The notes beneath the pieces were generated by a model. The model was not told the origin of the DNA, ran no database searches, and saw only the letters and a program-made list of their open reading frames with translations. From Fragum whitleyi (lineage: Eukaryota > Mollusca > Bivalvia > Cardiida > Cardiidae): a stretch of DNA of 64,000 nucleotides. Shown one piece after another: positions 13,801 through 24,071 of the stretch (position 1 is the first letter of the stretch; every line of letters begins with the position of its first letter). Where the stretch lies: assembly GCA_948146395.1 (NCBI GenBank), contig OX411558.1, positions 40,319,617 through 40,383,616 on the forward strand. The letters are read 5' to 3'. A program made the translations under genes and the position numbers.

Positions 13801-15281
13801 TTTGTGATATATGATAATATAATATGAATTTTTTTTTTTTTTTTTAATTTCATGGAAGTATGAAACTTAAAACCCAATCACACTTATGTATGAATCTGCT
13901 TCGCGTATTCATACAGTGTGTTTAGGTTTTTAGTTTCATACCTCAATGAAATTGAAAAATACTCTCTTTATCTCTTAATTGGTTTGAAGAATGTCTCTTG
14001 ACAGAGGTAAAGGGGGTAGTGATTTATCAATTTTACTCATGATTGACTTGTATATTTTACAGGTGATAAGTCAGAGGTTTTAGAAATAGACAATGTCGAT
14101 GACGTTCAATTCCCGTTGTTCAAGAAAGCTGAAAGATTTGAAGTTTTCCTTGAACCTGGTGATGTGCTCTTCTTACCAGGTGAGCAATATTAGAAATTTA
14201 TTTGAGACAAAAATTTGAATTCAGTATGAAAGAATCTGCAATATTTAACATCATCATATGATTGCGTAAAATACATATGTGACCCGTCATGCAAAAAGAG
14301 ACCATCTGCGAATTCTGGTGATGAATTATTGAAAAGGTTATTGGATACAGCATAGGTTAACCAGAAGTCGCATTTCAAAAACCCTTTCACTAGAAGGTAG
14401 AATTAACTTTCTTGATTCAGAAAATAAGCACTCTGCAAAAAGTTTCGACCCTAGTCAGTCTGCGCAATTTGCGCAGTCTAACTAGGGTAGACACCTTACA
14501 CACTTCCCAGATGGTCCCTTTTTGTGTGACCGGTCACATATATGAAATAAGAAGAATTAGATCATTGTTAAATTGATGTGAAAAATTAAATAGGACTTTA
14601 TTCATAATCAAATTGATGTGTCATGTGTTTTACTGGGTACACAGATAGCTCCACCCATTTATGGTGTGATGTGTCATCTTTTACTTGGACTTTGATGCTT
14701 CCATATGCTAAATGACGCATGTCGTTTTCTGTGAAATTCTCCCCGTAATAGTTCCGCAACAATTCAGAACTCATGATCTTTCACAATGTTCACCGAGGTT
14801 TCCGAATGAAAATCGTTAGGAAACCTCTGTTAATACTGTTAAAGTTCATTACTTCCAAAACAATATGGAACTATTAAGGTTCCACTACCTTAATGTTTGT
14901 ACCTCTCACTCAAGTGACATTGTTGAAAATGTCACTCACAGGCTCATTTATCAATGTCAACTCTATGGAAATTTAATGATCTTTATAGCCATAAGGTTCC
15001 ACAAGCACATCTTGTTCATTTCAGCTCTTTGGTTTCACAATGTGATATCGCTTGACTTTGGTGTAGCTGTGAATGTATTCTGGAAACATTTGGACGATAG
15101 TTTATACGATAATAAAGACCCATATGGAAACAAGGATCCCACCCCAGTGACACGCGCATTTCAAATTGTAGATCGTGCTTTAAAAACATTAGACGAACTA
15201 CCAACAGAGTATAAAGACTTCTATGCTCGACGACTTATCGCTAGAATAGAGAAGAAAGCTGTGAACGATTTTCCCACTTAG
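4840..15281 (+). CDS. TYW5: tRNA wybutosine hydroxylase TYW5 (first exon not found)
   Basis: TYW5 is a JmjC-type Fe(II)/2-oxoglutarate oxygenase that hydroxylates yW-72 of tRNA-Phe during hydroxywybutosine synthesis. Coding exons are 4840-4994, 7519-7588, 9861-10043, 11539-11626, 14063-14179 and 15025-15281, with GT-AG borders and consistent phases. They total 870 nt: 289 codons plus TAG. The peptide aligns without gaps to vertebrate TYW5 from the RKP motif (residue 27 of the human protein) to the C-terminus. The metal-binding HYD is in WTHYDVMDN across exons 4/5 as listed by family order, and the distal His is in ALWFHNV at the start of the last exon. [12 protein letters not shown] and YGNKDP are also conserved. 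The first about 26 residues are missing because their exon was not found; it lies upstream or outside the window. ATTAAA at 15619-15624 is a possible poly(A) signal. Introns are filled with MITEs and HINE-like elements. Confidence 0.93.
4995..5300 (+). repeat. About 300-bp interspersed repeat beginning at a splice donor
   Basis: This stretch matches 24792-25110 closely, including TAATAAATGCTCCC, TAACATGGTCAGGGAGC, a palindrome around AACAATCATATAAATGATTG and GTAGGGGTGCTAC. Similarity starts at or next to GTAC, the first bases of the TYW5 intron after the exon ending at 4994. No target duplication was recognised. Confidence 0.65.
5471..6534 (+). mobile_element. HINE-like element, AGCTCACCTGAG family
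   Basis: The 5' tip is a hairpin (AGCTCACCTGAGCAC with GTGCTCAAGGTGAGCT) straight after TTTTT. The core has about four units of about 175 bp carrying CTGAAACCAGAAGGCAGACA and ATGTAGCATCATCTAGT. CTCAGGTGAGC at 6499-6509 is the perfect inverse of the 5' tip. The 3' end is GGACCATCATGGTCC then TCTTG followed by TTTG. It sits in a TYW5 intron and is the same subfamily as 55186-56407. Confidence 0.7.
6780..7112. mobile_element. Two adjacent foldback MITEs (GGTAGTGG family)
   Basis: Two diverged foldback copies lie side by side (about 6780-6915 and 6953-7112). Arms carry AATAGTTCCGCAACATTTC and its inverse, with GGAAACCTC around the turn. Ends are GGTAGTGGAC and GTCCACTACC. Better-preserved copies elsewhere in the window have TTAA on both sides. 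There is no coding capacity. Confidence 0.65.
8025..8100. mobile_element. Mini-foldback element (GGGTACTCATTTGAAT family)
   Basis: A short palindrome of about 70 bp: CTATGTTGTGGGTACTCATT pairs with AATGAGTACCCGCCACATAG around a loop containing TCTCTAGAAGACG. Related copies are near 5391-5450, 6617-6684, 11378-11445 and 46071-46145. They look like tiny foldback elements with no coding capacity. Confidence 0.55.
8179..8385. mobile_element. TTAA-flanked MITE, CCCTTT family
   Basis: Starts CCCTTTCCTGTTTTAC after TTAA (8175-8178) and ends CAGCAAAGGG before TTAA (8386-8389). The centre is a hairpin of GAAGAAATTTTCTTCTTTTTT type. Three more copies exist at 37699-37919, 38631-38850 and 61289-61503. 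The TTAA target and CCC tip resemble piggyBac-type elements; the superfamily call is an inference. Confidence 0.7.
9535..9690. mobile_element. Foldback MITE (GTATGAAACTAAAAA family)
   Basis: A palindromic element: GAGGTATGAAACTAAAAATT and a later AGGTTTTAAGAGTCATATCTC form arms around a short loop with TTCATCCATGAGTG. Other copies are 13812-13980, 22884-23040, 34878-35020 and 37450-37610. Outer ends read as GATGAAGAGAATATTTG and its inverse. It lies in the TYW5 intron upstream of the exon at 9861. Confidence 0.6.
10648..10892 (+). mobile_element. Degraded tRNA-derived SINE
   Basis: Matches the SINE at 23812-24070 through GACTATTTGTC, GGTTGATAATTGAAGACC, GATAGCAGCTGAAGGCTA, AAAGGATGTAGTAG, ACCAGGAATCCATTGT and GATATAACTGAAAGATTGTTG, and ends in a CAAACAAA tail. 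The tRNA-like head is damaged: the B box reads GTTTGATTCC. It is in a TYW5 intron. Confidence 0.7.
10935..11098. mobile_element. Foldback MITE (GGTAGTGG family)
   Basis: Diverged copy in a TYW5 intron. It runs from CTAAGGTAGGGGACAGG to GGTTCTACTACCTTAG, with GGTTTCCTAATGAAAATCAT and its inverse around the turn. Confidence 0.6.
11809..13152 (+). mobile_element. HINE-like element, AGCTCGCCCGGG family
   Basis: Inserted after TTTTT. The 5' hairpin is AGCTCGCCCGGGAC with GTCTCGGAAGAGCT. The core has about seven units of about 135-140 bp carrying AAAAACTTTAACC, GGGACATCATTACTTCATAT and ATTAGGTGATAGGCTTTCAC. GGCGAGCT (13122-13129) inverts the tip AGCTCGCC. A perfect 3' hairpin GTTGTC/GACAAC (13132-13147) is followed by TCTTG and then TTC. 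It shares no core sequence with the AGCTCACCTGAG family. Confidence 0.7.
13155..13580. mobile_element. Palindrome-ended repeat (ATCGTTTGTTT family)
   Basis: This copy matches about 45345-45760 (reverse orientation) and 47690-48090. Shared words include TTTCGGTGGTTTAT, AAAGCAGTGAAATTATC, CCTGCTTTTGTGCATT, TTCCTAGAAATTTCACATTT and the hairpin arms AACAAAAGCTATA / TATAGCTTTTG around GGCTCTGCCACTC. No coding capacity is evident. It abuts the end of the element at 11809-13152. Confidence 0.55.
14285..14545. mobile_element. MITE with GTGACC ends
   Basis: Starts TGTGACCCGTCATGCAAAAA and ends TTTTTGTGTGACCGGTCACA, so the tips are inverted repeats. The centre has the palindrome CTAGTCAGTCTGCGCAATTT / GCGCAGTCTAACTAG. 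Related pieces occur at 37945-38190, 49040-49325, 52555-52700, 62755-62900 and 63000-63370. It lies within the last TYW5 intron. Confidence 0.55.
14745..14893. mobile_element. Foldback MITE (GGTAGTGG family)
   Basis: Arms contain AATAGTTCCGCAAC and its diverged inverse, with GGTTTCCGAATGAAAATCG around the turn. The right end is GGTTCCACTACCTTAA; the left tip is lost. It lies just upstream of the last TYW5 exon. Confidence 0.6.
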
Positions 15282-15745
15282 TTTTACCCTTATGGTTCAG
15301 GCCATTGGGATTTTATTCTGGGAAGGTTTTATGTGGAAAAAAAGAAACTAACAGAATCTAATAGATACAGATCAACCAAATTTCACTAGTACAATCCTTG
15401 AGTGACCCTTTATCAGTCTATGAAAAAAATATTGTGATCAGATGAATTATATGTCCTTTACGGATGGAGGTCATTTCTCAATATGTTGAAAAGTGGAAAT
15501 TTTGAAAATCATTTTCTCAGAAACTAACTAATGAATATCAACCAAATTTCATTTGAGTTATCCTTGGGTGACACATTGTCACACCCATTAAAGGACTGCA
15601 CAAAAATATTGTGATTGAATTAAAGATATGTATGAAGGGTGTTCCAGAAGTCTGTAGACTTTATATCTGGGAACTTGTTCGACAGAAATCATTGAATTTG
15701 CATATGATGAATAATAACTGTTAAGGAGTTAATGTACAACTTTTT

Positions 15746-16914
15746 ATACGCCCGTCGAAAACGGGACGTATTATGGGATCACCCGTGGTGTCCGGCGGCC
15801 GGGCGTCCGGCGGCGTCCACTTCTTTGTCCGGAGCATAACTCTGTCACTTGAAGTCCGATCGACTTCAAATTTGGCAATTGTGTTCTTCTCATCATTACG
15901 GAGTGCAGTGCACAAGAACCATAACTCTACTTGGCCTATTTTTTGAGTTATTGCCCTTTGTTGTTTTTCATACTAGAATCTTGTCCGGAGTATATCTCTA
16001 AAAGTATAATAGCTAGGATCATGAAACTTCATGGTTGTATAGATCTCACCAAGGGGGAGTGCAGTGCACAAGAACCATAACTCTACCTAGCCTATTATTT
16101 GAGTTATTGCCCTTTGTTGTTTTTCAGACTTGAATCTTGTCCGGAGTATATCTCTAAAAGTATAATAGCTAGGATCATGAAACTTCATGGGTGTATAGAT
16201 CTCACCAAGGGGGAGTGAAGTGCACAAGAACCAAAACTCTACCTTGCCTATTTTTTGAGTTATTGCCCTTTGTTGTTTTTCAGACTTGAATCTTGTCCGG
16301 AGTATATCTCTTAAAGTATTATAGCTGGGACCATGAAACTTCATGGGTGTATAGATCTCACCAAGGGGGAGTGCAGTGCACAAGAACCATAACTCTACCT
16401 GGCCTATTTTTTGAGTTATTGCCCTTTGTTGTTTTTCAGACTTGAATCTTGTCCGGAGTATATCTGTAAAAGTATAATAGCTAGGATCATGAAACTTCAT
16501 GGGTGTATAGATCTCACCAAGGGGGAGTGAAGTGCACAAGAACCATAACTCTACCTGGCCTATTTTTTGAGTTATTGCCCTTTGTTGTTTTTCAGACTTG
16601 AATCTTGTCCGGAGTATATCTGTAAAATTATAATAGCTAGGATAATGAAATTTCATGGTTGTATAGATGCCATCAAGGGGGAGTGCAGTGTACAAGAACC
16701 ATAATTCTACCTGGCCTATTTTTTGAGTTTTTGCCCATTGTTGTTTTTCATACTAGAATCTTGTCCGGAGTATATCTCTAAAAGTATTACAGCTAGGATC
16801 ATGAAACTTCATTGGTGCAAAAAACATTCATTCAAAATAACCTCAGTTCTATTCAAACCCCCAGTTTATACTAAGCAGTGTGACGGGCGTATCTTGTGAC
16901 AATTTGGCACCTTG
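15746..16914 (+). mobile_element. HINE-like element with 156-bp minisatellite
   Basis: Follows TTTTT. The 5' hairpin is ATACGCCCGTCGAAAACGGGACGTAT. The core has about six units of about 156 bp (GTGCACAAGAACC at 15909, 16065, 16217, 16375, 16530 and, as GTGTACAAG, 16687). GACGGGCGTAT (16882-16892) is the perfect inverse of the 5' tip. The 3' hairpin GTGACAATTTGGCAC (16896-16910, one mismatch) precedes CTTG followed by TT. A 202-codon open frame on the minus strand through the repeats reflects a unit length divisible by three; it is not treated as a gene. Confidence 0.72.
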
Positions 16915-18424
16915 TTTATCCTTTTAATTCACATAACACACTTAACAGACTTTGCCAAAGAGACTTGCATAATGTCAAATGGAGCAGGTACTAATTTTCA
17001 TATTAAACATGTACACATTCTGTAACTCCGGCACCAAAAACTTAACCTTAAAGTCACATAATTTTCTCAGAATTTAGCTTACAATTTCAATGCTGATACA
17101 ATGGTATTTCTGAGAAACTTAATCAGTTTAAATACATTTTGTTGCTCGAAATCTATAGTACACTGACCAACAATGGTGGTACTTAGAGTAAAGCTATCAG
17201 GGCATCAGAAACACAACATTGGATTGCATTTCTAAAAGAAATGGATACTAGTAGGGGATAGCAGGGGCACGAAAGCATGTCACCAACACATAGTTAAGCA
17301 CCTATTACCATAAAATATATTCAACAATCAAGTTCCAAAGTTCAAATGATAGAATACTTTTTGTGATAATATATGAAGGACAAGTTTCAAATGTTTGTAA
17401 AATCTTTATTGAATGAAAGATAGAATGTAAGGGCCATTTCGATGCCTGTCAAATGTTTAGTAAGGTTCTATAATCTAACAATGTAATAACACATTTAGTA
17501 ATTATTTGTAGTAAAATGAAGTTTGAGGTTGATTTAATTGAGTAAGTTTGAATAATGATTTGTGTTTTTACTATCCCGATGTCAATGACATACTTAAGAA
17601 ACTGTAAGTGTGTGCTGCTATGCATATAGTGCTTGTGTTTGGTCACTCATGAAATGATTTCTGGTTGACATTCTGTCATCAAAGTAGGTGTGAGAGGCTG
17701 TGAGCAGAGCAAAGATAGCATTATAAGATGAAATAATTTATAAGTTCATACGAGTGGCAGTATTTGAGATTTAATGCCACGAACTTCTGGATCACACCTC
17801 GTATTTAACAGACAGAGGTCAATTTTCTATATGTTATTCATCAAACATGAATTTTTTATTTGCAGAAATATTTCAGCATGTGACACTAAAAATTAATTAA
17901 TTCATTCATTTATTCATTCACTTTGATTCCCTTTTAATCATATCAGTAGAAATCATACATGTGGAGCAAATCAGCTGCTCAAGCAGCTCTATTTTTGAAA
18001 AGCATCCAAATTTACACTGTTGTCTGCATTTTCCTTCAACTTTGACCAGTCTTAAATTTGTAAAAAGTGGAAAGTGTTAAAATGATCTTTACTATTAAGA
18101 ATGTGATAATGGATAATTATTTTCACTATTAAATTTTGATAAATATAACCAATGCCAGAACTACAATGTAGCTTTGCTTTATTTTAAAGTCAATCTAATA
18201 GGTCTGGCTCTTTGCAACCTTTCATCTGCAAATACAATTGACATAAATTTTTTCTTGAAATTTTGTGGACATGAAATAATTGACAAATGTTCTCTGGAAA
18301 TTTGTTGACATGAAATTATCATAAAAGTTTTTTTGAAAATTTGTTGTCAAAAAATTGAAGGAACTAGAACTGTTTCTCTAACTTTGGACCAGTCAAAAAC
18401 TTTGAGTCAACCCTTTACTGTTTT
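16915..18424. other. Intergenic AT-rich spacer
   Basis: No exon, RNA gene or complete element is recognisable. The DNA is AT-rich and low-similarity, and lies between the element downstream of TYW5 and the element downstream of the glycosyltransferase gene. The two genes converge here, so it may hold untranslated 3' sequence, but no supporting signal was found. Confidence 0.4.
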
Positions 18425-19357
18425 AAACTCACCTGAACACATCATGCTCCAGGTGAGGTTTTGTGAACATTGAATGTCCGTCGTGCATCAACTGTCGTCC
18501 GTCGTCCTGCGTCAACAATCTTAGTGTTTACACTCTAGAGGGGCCTTGAAGACAATTTTCTTGTTTACACTCTAGAGGCAACAAATATGGGCCAATCTTC
18601 ATGAAACTTGGTCAGAATGTTTGGTAGGTCACAAGGATGAACCATATTGATAATGGGAAGGATTTGTGTCTTATCACGGGAAAAGGGGCCATAATGACAA
18701 TTTTCTTGTTTACACTTTTGAGTTCCACAAAAGTGGCCCTATCTTAATGAAATTTTGCCTGAATGTTGGCCAGATCACGGGGATGAACCCTATCGAAAAT
18801 GGGAAGGATCCATGCCATATCATGGGAAAAGGGGCCAGAATGACAATTTTCTAGTTTACACTCTAGAGGCTATAAATATGGCCCAATCTTCATGAAATTT
18901 GGTCAGAATGTTTGTCAGGTCACAAGGATGACCCCTATTGGAAATGGGAAAGACCCATGCCATATCAAGGGAAAAGGGGCCTTAATGACAATTTTCTTGT
19001 TTACAATCCAGAAGCCACAAATAAAATTCAATTTTCATGAAACTTGCTCAGAATGATGGCTAGGTCACAAGGATAAACTCTTTGGAAAATGGGAAAGATC
19101 CATGCCATATCACTGGAAAAGGTGCCTAAATAACAATTTTCTTTTTTACCTCTGTAGAGGCCACAAATATGGCCCAATCTTTATTAAACTTGGTCAGAAT
19201 GTAGTGCTAGAAACTTACGCAGGTATCATAGGAATAGAGTAATGTCTTTCTTAGAAAAATTAAATGGTCATTTAATGATCTTAAAAGCATTTATTTTTGC
19301 TAAGGGATAAGTCAAAGAGAAGAAGGTGAGCGATATAGGACCATCATGGTCCTCTTG
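18425..19357 (+). mobile_element. HINE-like element, AGCTCACCTGAG relative
   Basis: Begins AACTCACCTGAAC after TTTT. It has about five units of about 160 bp carrying GACAATTTTCTTGTTTACAC, ATGAAACTTGGTCAGAATG and GAAAATGGGAAGGATCCATG. It ends AAGGTGAGCG, then hairpin GGACCATCATGGTCC and TCTTG before TTAT. It lies immediately 3' of the glycosyltransferase stop codon. The minus-strand AATAAA at 19290-19295 sits inside it and could serve that gene. Confidence 0.65.
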
Positions 19358-19408
19358 TTATAAAATCATAGAACACAAATATTCTGACAGTACCTGAAAG
19401 GGTTAACT

Positions 19409-20971
19409 TTATAAACAAATTGTGTCTTTCATATTTTGGACAAGTTTCACTAAAGCCGTTGTGTCAATCACAGTAAAGAAATGAGGCATCTCGAACAGTG
19501 CAAGCTTATTTTCCCAGAACATATATCGGAGATTCCTCCATCTAGCTATCGCTTCGAATAATCTATAATAATGATGTGATTTCCTCCATTCTTTGGGAAA
19601 AAGTTCAATAATTCCTGACGTTTTTGGAAGATAAGTAACATGGGTCATACCCGCCCCATGCATTCCAATTAAAATGTCGGTTTTATGTATTATTTTCAAC
19701 TGCTCTTTCATGGGCATTGAGTCTAATAAAACACCGCTAACACATGCTGACGGAAACTTATTGTAAATTGCTTCAAATACTTCAGCTTCATTGAACATTT
19801 TACGCTCTGTTGATCCTTTTAGGTTCCTTGGATGATAAACTTTATCTCTTCTCCAAATTATAGTTATACGCAGTTTCGTACAATTTATAACATGTGCTGT
19901 GTCATTTAACTCATGCTGATTCAAAACAAATTTTCGAAATTCCTCTATGTAGGGCAGTGTTGGATATGCGTACATTGATAATGGACTACGATTTTCTCTC
20001 ATACATAGTATAAGATTATCAAATTTAACTGGTCGTCTTAAATTTGTTACTCTTACAAGAGACCCGTATAGTGTTTTCACCATTTCATCAACTTCTGTTT
20101 TAGGGTGAGCATCAAGAAGGAGAATTGTTAGATTCTGAGGTTGTATATGAAAATGGAGTAACGTCAAAAAAATATTATGTATATGTAACGTCATGTGATA
20201 CATATTTGCATAAATATCTCTCACAACTGCAATGGTATACCCGGACATGTGATCGAAATGCTGTTTTCCAGTGATGATTGTGAGGTTTGCATCAAGTCCT
20301 GATGGGCTGCTCCTTAATCGAAAATATTTCAACATTTCTAAATTAGTTTTTGATGCCATATCTATCGGTTGTACATCTTTACCACAATATATATCAAACA
20401 AACCAACTCTTGGTTTAACCACTTCTTTTTCGTCGGTCCTCAGCGATAAATCCTTAAACTTGTACAGGTCCCTCCCACCTTCCAATAGTGTACCATTCCA
20501 GTTGAATGGTCGAACAGCCACATCATGAACCATTGCAAAGCTGTTGTAAAATATCTGTATTTTTTCTCCACAATATTTTTTAACACCAGGCTGTTCATGC
20601 AGCCCAGCAAATGGATTTTCCTTCGTATGAAAGCTTTTATCCAAAAAAGTATAATTTGTCAAAAATATTTTCTTCCTTCCCTCACAAGAATGATCACAAT
20701 CGTCTGGACGCCTTACAAACACATTTCTTAGCACTTTTCTTCTAGACTCTTTTGCTAATTTTAAAGCTTCTTCCCAACCTGGAGCGTTGTCATAGTAATC
20801 TTCCACCATCTTTTTTACCTCTTCTTTCGCGACCTTGACATCTTTTGTGTCCTTTACCTTCATATATGAATGATTACCGTAAATGTTCATGGCCATTATG
20901 TATAGAAGCGGAATCAGGACGGCTTGACTGAGCAGGAAAATGAGAAATGTTCGATGTCGTAAAATGGATAC
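19409..20971 (-). CDS. GT61/EOGT-like glycosyltransferase (terminal exon)
   Basis: Predicted Golgi/ER type II membrane glycosyltransferase of the GT61 (DUF563) family, which includes EOGT, POMGNT2 and plant xylosyltransferases. The exon is 1563 nt and opens after a good acceptor (TTTCTTTACAG, minus strand). The frame is open through a basic RHR then about 17 hydrophobic residues just before the Met at 20896, a signal anchor. The true start is therefore probably in an upstream exon that was not found; starting at 20896 gives 495 residues with no anchor. The family hallmark HGAGMTHVTYLP lies about 413 residues after that Met, followed by GIIELFP. At least seven N-glycosylation sequons (NHS, NYT, NGT, NLT twice, NDT, NCT) fit a luminal domain. 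Donor and acceptor cannot be told from sequence. It lies head-to-head with ACAD10 and converges with TYW5. Confidence 0.85.
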   Translation of the reverse strand, partial: VSILRHRTFLIFLLSQAVLIPLLYIMAMNIYGNHSYMKVKDTKDVKVAKEEVKKMVEDYYDNAPGWEEALKLAKESRRKVLRNVFVRRPDDCDHSCEGRKKIFLTNYTFLDKSFHTKENPFAGLHEQPGVKKYCGEKIQIFYNSFAMVHDVAVRPFNWNGTLLEGGRDLYKFKDLSLRTDEKEVVKPRVGLFDIYCGKDVQPIDMASKTNLEMLKYFRLRSSPSGLDANLTIITGKQHFDHMSGYTIAVVRDIYANMYHMTLHIHNIFLTLLHFHIQPQNLTILLLDAHPKTEVDEMVKTLYGSLVRVTNLRRPVKFDNLILCMRENRSPLSMYAYPTLPYIEEFRKFVLNQHELNDTAHVINCTKLRITIIWRRDKVYHPRNLKGSTERKMFNEAEVFEAIYNKFPSACVSGVLLDSMPMKEQLKIIHKTDILIGMHGAGMTHVTYLPKTSGIIELFPKEWRKSHHYYRLFEAIARWRNLRYMFWENKLALFEMPHFFTVIDTTALVKLVQNMKDTICL

Positions 20972-22883
20972 CTGTAAAGAAATGATATTTGATATCCATA
21001 TTTGAGTTTAATATTTTCCCTAATATTTGTGGCTGATTTAACATCAAAAATCAGAAATATGGCTTATTTTTTGTATGATAAAGAAAATAAGTAAAAACTA
21101 AAGTACAATCGCTTAAAGAACGCAAGTATTTGATTGTTAGTTTGAAAGGGATTTTAAGCCCCGTTCAACAATCTTTCAGTTATGTCACCATGGCTGGAGC
21201 ACCTAACAATAGATCCCTGCTATTTCTCACACCAGTACTACCATTACATCATTTCCTAGCCTCCAGCTGCTATCCTATGTAGAGGTTGCAAGTATAGGTA
21301 ATGGGTTTTCAAAATATTAATTTCTTGCTAAAATATAAACTGGTTAATTTGTCTGCCAGACCAATGTGTGCAAAAGCTGATGCACACAGAATTGGGTTTT
21401 AAGCTTCTTTCAACTATCTTTCAGTTATATTACCTAGGCTGGAGCACCTAACAATAGATTCCTGATATTCCTCACACCAGTTGATCTACTACCATTACAT
21501 CCTTTCCTAGCCTCCAGCTGTTATCCCATGTAGAGGCTGCAATTGCCTGTAATGGGGTTTCAAAAAAGTAAGTTTTTGCAAAAATATGAAATTGTTAATT
21601 TTTCTGCAATGTGCAAAAGCTGAAGCAAAATTTTGAAAAATCTTGATTTGAATTACAGTTATTATTTCCCTTTTGATTCCTACTTCAAACACTTAACTTA
21701 GAATAAGAAAAAGTATGCTAAAAACATAAAGTAACATCTTCTACACCCTCCCCCTTCTCTCAAAAAAAAAATAAATAAATAACTGAATTAATTTTTCATC
21801 TTTTTGAAAAAAATGTTTGCAACTTCTTTCAATTTGGACCTGTCCATTACTGGATTAATCTAAAATTTTGGATTGAATCCAAAAATTTTGATTAATCCAG
21901 TAATAGAAAAAAACCTCAGGTAATAGTTACTTCACTTCAACATACCATTTTATGAATTAATTCCAATTTTTACATGAAAAATACGACTTTAGGATAATGT
22001 CCCTTTAAAATATCTTCTTTTATATACCAAACCCTTTACCTATGTTACAACAAGTTGAGTTTTCAATAGATAAAAATCGATAATAGACACAATCCAAATT
22101 TGCAAAACCACTGAAGAAATAAATTTGGAAAACATTGTTGGAGATGAGAAATTGATTGTCACATGCAATTACTTCATTGCCAACAATGTTTTCTTCCCTG
22201 AAAGACAGAGATTTTTAAGATTTCAACAACTAGAAATTGAGTGTGCATGACATTTCCAACAATTTCACATGGGTGCAACATTGAGTCTCGGATCCGTCTG
22301 TGCGATGGCTATGGATGGCTACGGACCTAAATTCACTATTCTAAACCCAAAATTAATTGTAATGCAATGCATGAGTGTCCAGGCTACTCAACGGCTTTCG
22401 ATCACACACATAAAATTGTTGGAAATGTCACAGGCTAAATTATTTGTTTTAAACAAATTTCCAATTTTTTTTACATTTTCAATATTCTGGCATAAGATTT
22501 TCCCACGATTACTAAGTAGAAAACAGGCAGTGAAGACTAAGATCAGTCTGCATGTTTGCAGGCTGATCTTTGTCTTACCTGTCTGCTTAAGCTCTGTGTA
22601 GCAGACAGAGAAGGGTTGATACAGAAAAGTTCTTCAAGCAAAATTTACTGCAGTTAAAAAAAAGCTTGGATCTTGAATGAATGGGTAAAGCGTTTTGTAA
22701 ATATAAATCTCTGGTCATTAATTCTTTTGTTTTAAAACTTTATTCATTGAAAACAGTGAAAAAAAAATTGCTCTTTGTAATTTGATACTTTGTAAAATCC
22801 AATAAGCTGTGTTTGGCTTGGCTTTAGTTTCGAACACAATTTATTTTTGTACCTATTTTATTCATAGCCCAATTTATTTAAGA

Positions 22884-23040
22884 GATGAAGAGAGTATTTG
22901 TTGATTTCATTGTGGTATGAAACTAAAAATTTAATCACACCGTATGAATAAGCAAAAAGGTTTCATACATGAATGTGATTAGGTTTTTAGTTTCATACCT
23001 CTTTAAAATCAACAAATGATGTCTTCATATCTTATAATTC
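22884..23040. mobile_element. Foldback MITE (GTATGAAACTAAAAA family)
   Basis: The ends AGATGAAGAGAGTATTTG and AACAAATGATGTCTTCATATC are inverted. GTATGAAACTAAAAATTTAA pairs with TTAGGTTTTTAGTTTCATAC. It is one of the clearest copies of this family in the window. Confidence 0.65.
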
Positions 23041-23811
23041 AATATCATGATGCAAAAATGCAAACAAATTTGTCAGTTAAGAAACACATTTCTTATGGGG
23101 CTACTTTTTGCGGAAGCTTACAAAATATCTGCATACTCAAAATTGTTTTCATCTGGGAATAATACCAACTTGTCAGCCAATCAGAACACACAAATATTTG
23201 TGAACGCAACTAGAATTAAATTTTTAACTTGTCTCATGCTGTCCACAATATACCCCTGCTACAGTTGAAAACATCGTAAAATTAACATTCATTCCAAAAA
23301 AAAAATAATAAAAATGTTCCAAATTTTTTAATAAATCATTTCTAAATCAGCCATCAACTTGTTATTCAAATCATATTCTATGATTCTTTTCCTGGAGTGT
23401 CTGATTGGTCCATTAAGACAAACAAACAGAACATTATGTATATTGCATTAAAGGGAGGTAATAAATATAGCTTATTTTGTTCATCTTGAACAAAATTAGC
23501 GAAATTGGTTTACCTCCCTTGAATTTCACTTAAAACTGGCTCCACACAATCATTCAATATAATTCCAAAAACATTCCAAAATCATTCATCTTGTCAATTT
23601 CACGATGTTCTTAACTATACATACAAAGGACTGACAGACAGTGTAGACTATGATCAGCCTACATAGACACACAGTCTGACCTTGGCCTACACTGCTTGCT
23701 TTCTACTCATGTATTGAAATAAATATTGAGCTAGACTGGTCGCAATGTTCCGAAGATCAACAATTTGTTTGAAACAAAATCTTAACTCTGCAGTGCCTTG
23801 ACGCTGCTGTC

Positions 23812-24070
23812 AAAGCACAGTTGGTAGCGCCTCGGACTGTCATTCTAAAGGTCCCGGGTTCGATCCCAGACGGCGGCACTCATTCTTTCCAACTATTTGT
23901 CTCCCACCAATGGGTTGATAATCGTAGACCTATGTAGAATAGCAGCTGGAGGCTAGGAAAGGATGTGATGGTAGTACTGGTGTGAGAAATACCAGGAACC
24001 CATTGTTAGGTGCTCCAGCCTCTGGGATATAACTGAAAAAATGTTGAAAGTGGCGTATAACTCCATTTGA
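23812..24070 (+). mobile_element. tRNA-derived SINE with intact A and B boxes
   Basis: The head reads like a tRNA gene: CACAGTTGGTAGCGCCTCGG (A-box region) and GGGTTCGATCCCA (B box), then GACGGCGGCACTCATTC. The body carries GGGTTGATAATCGTAGACC, AGCAGCTGGAGGCTAGGAAA and ACCAGGAACCCATTGTTAGG, and ends GCGTATAACTCCATTTGATC with a short CAATCAATC tail. Such heads drive RNA polymerase III transcription in SINEs. It is the same family as 56930-57200, 59735-59975 and 62077-62349. It is not a functional tRNA gene. Confidence 0.85.
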
Positions 24071-24071
24071 T

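Noticed and set aside
16087..16695. A 202-codon minus-strand open frame with repeats of about 52 residues
   Set aside because: It runs through a minisatellite whose unit is 156 bp, a multiple of three, so one open unit gives a long frame. It has no domain, no splice context and lies wholly inside a mobile element.
20271..20731. Plus-strand open frames opposite the glycosyltransferase
   Set aside because: They are antisense shadows of the strongly supported minus-strand coding exon and show no conserved motif.
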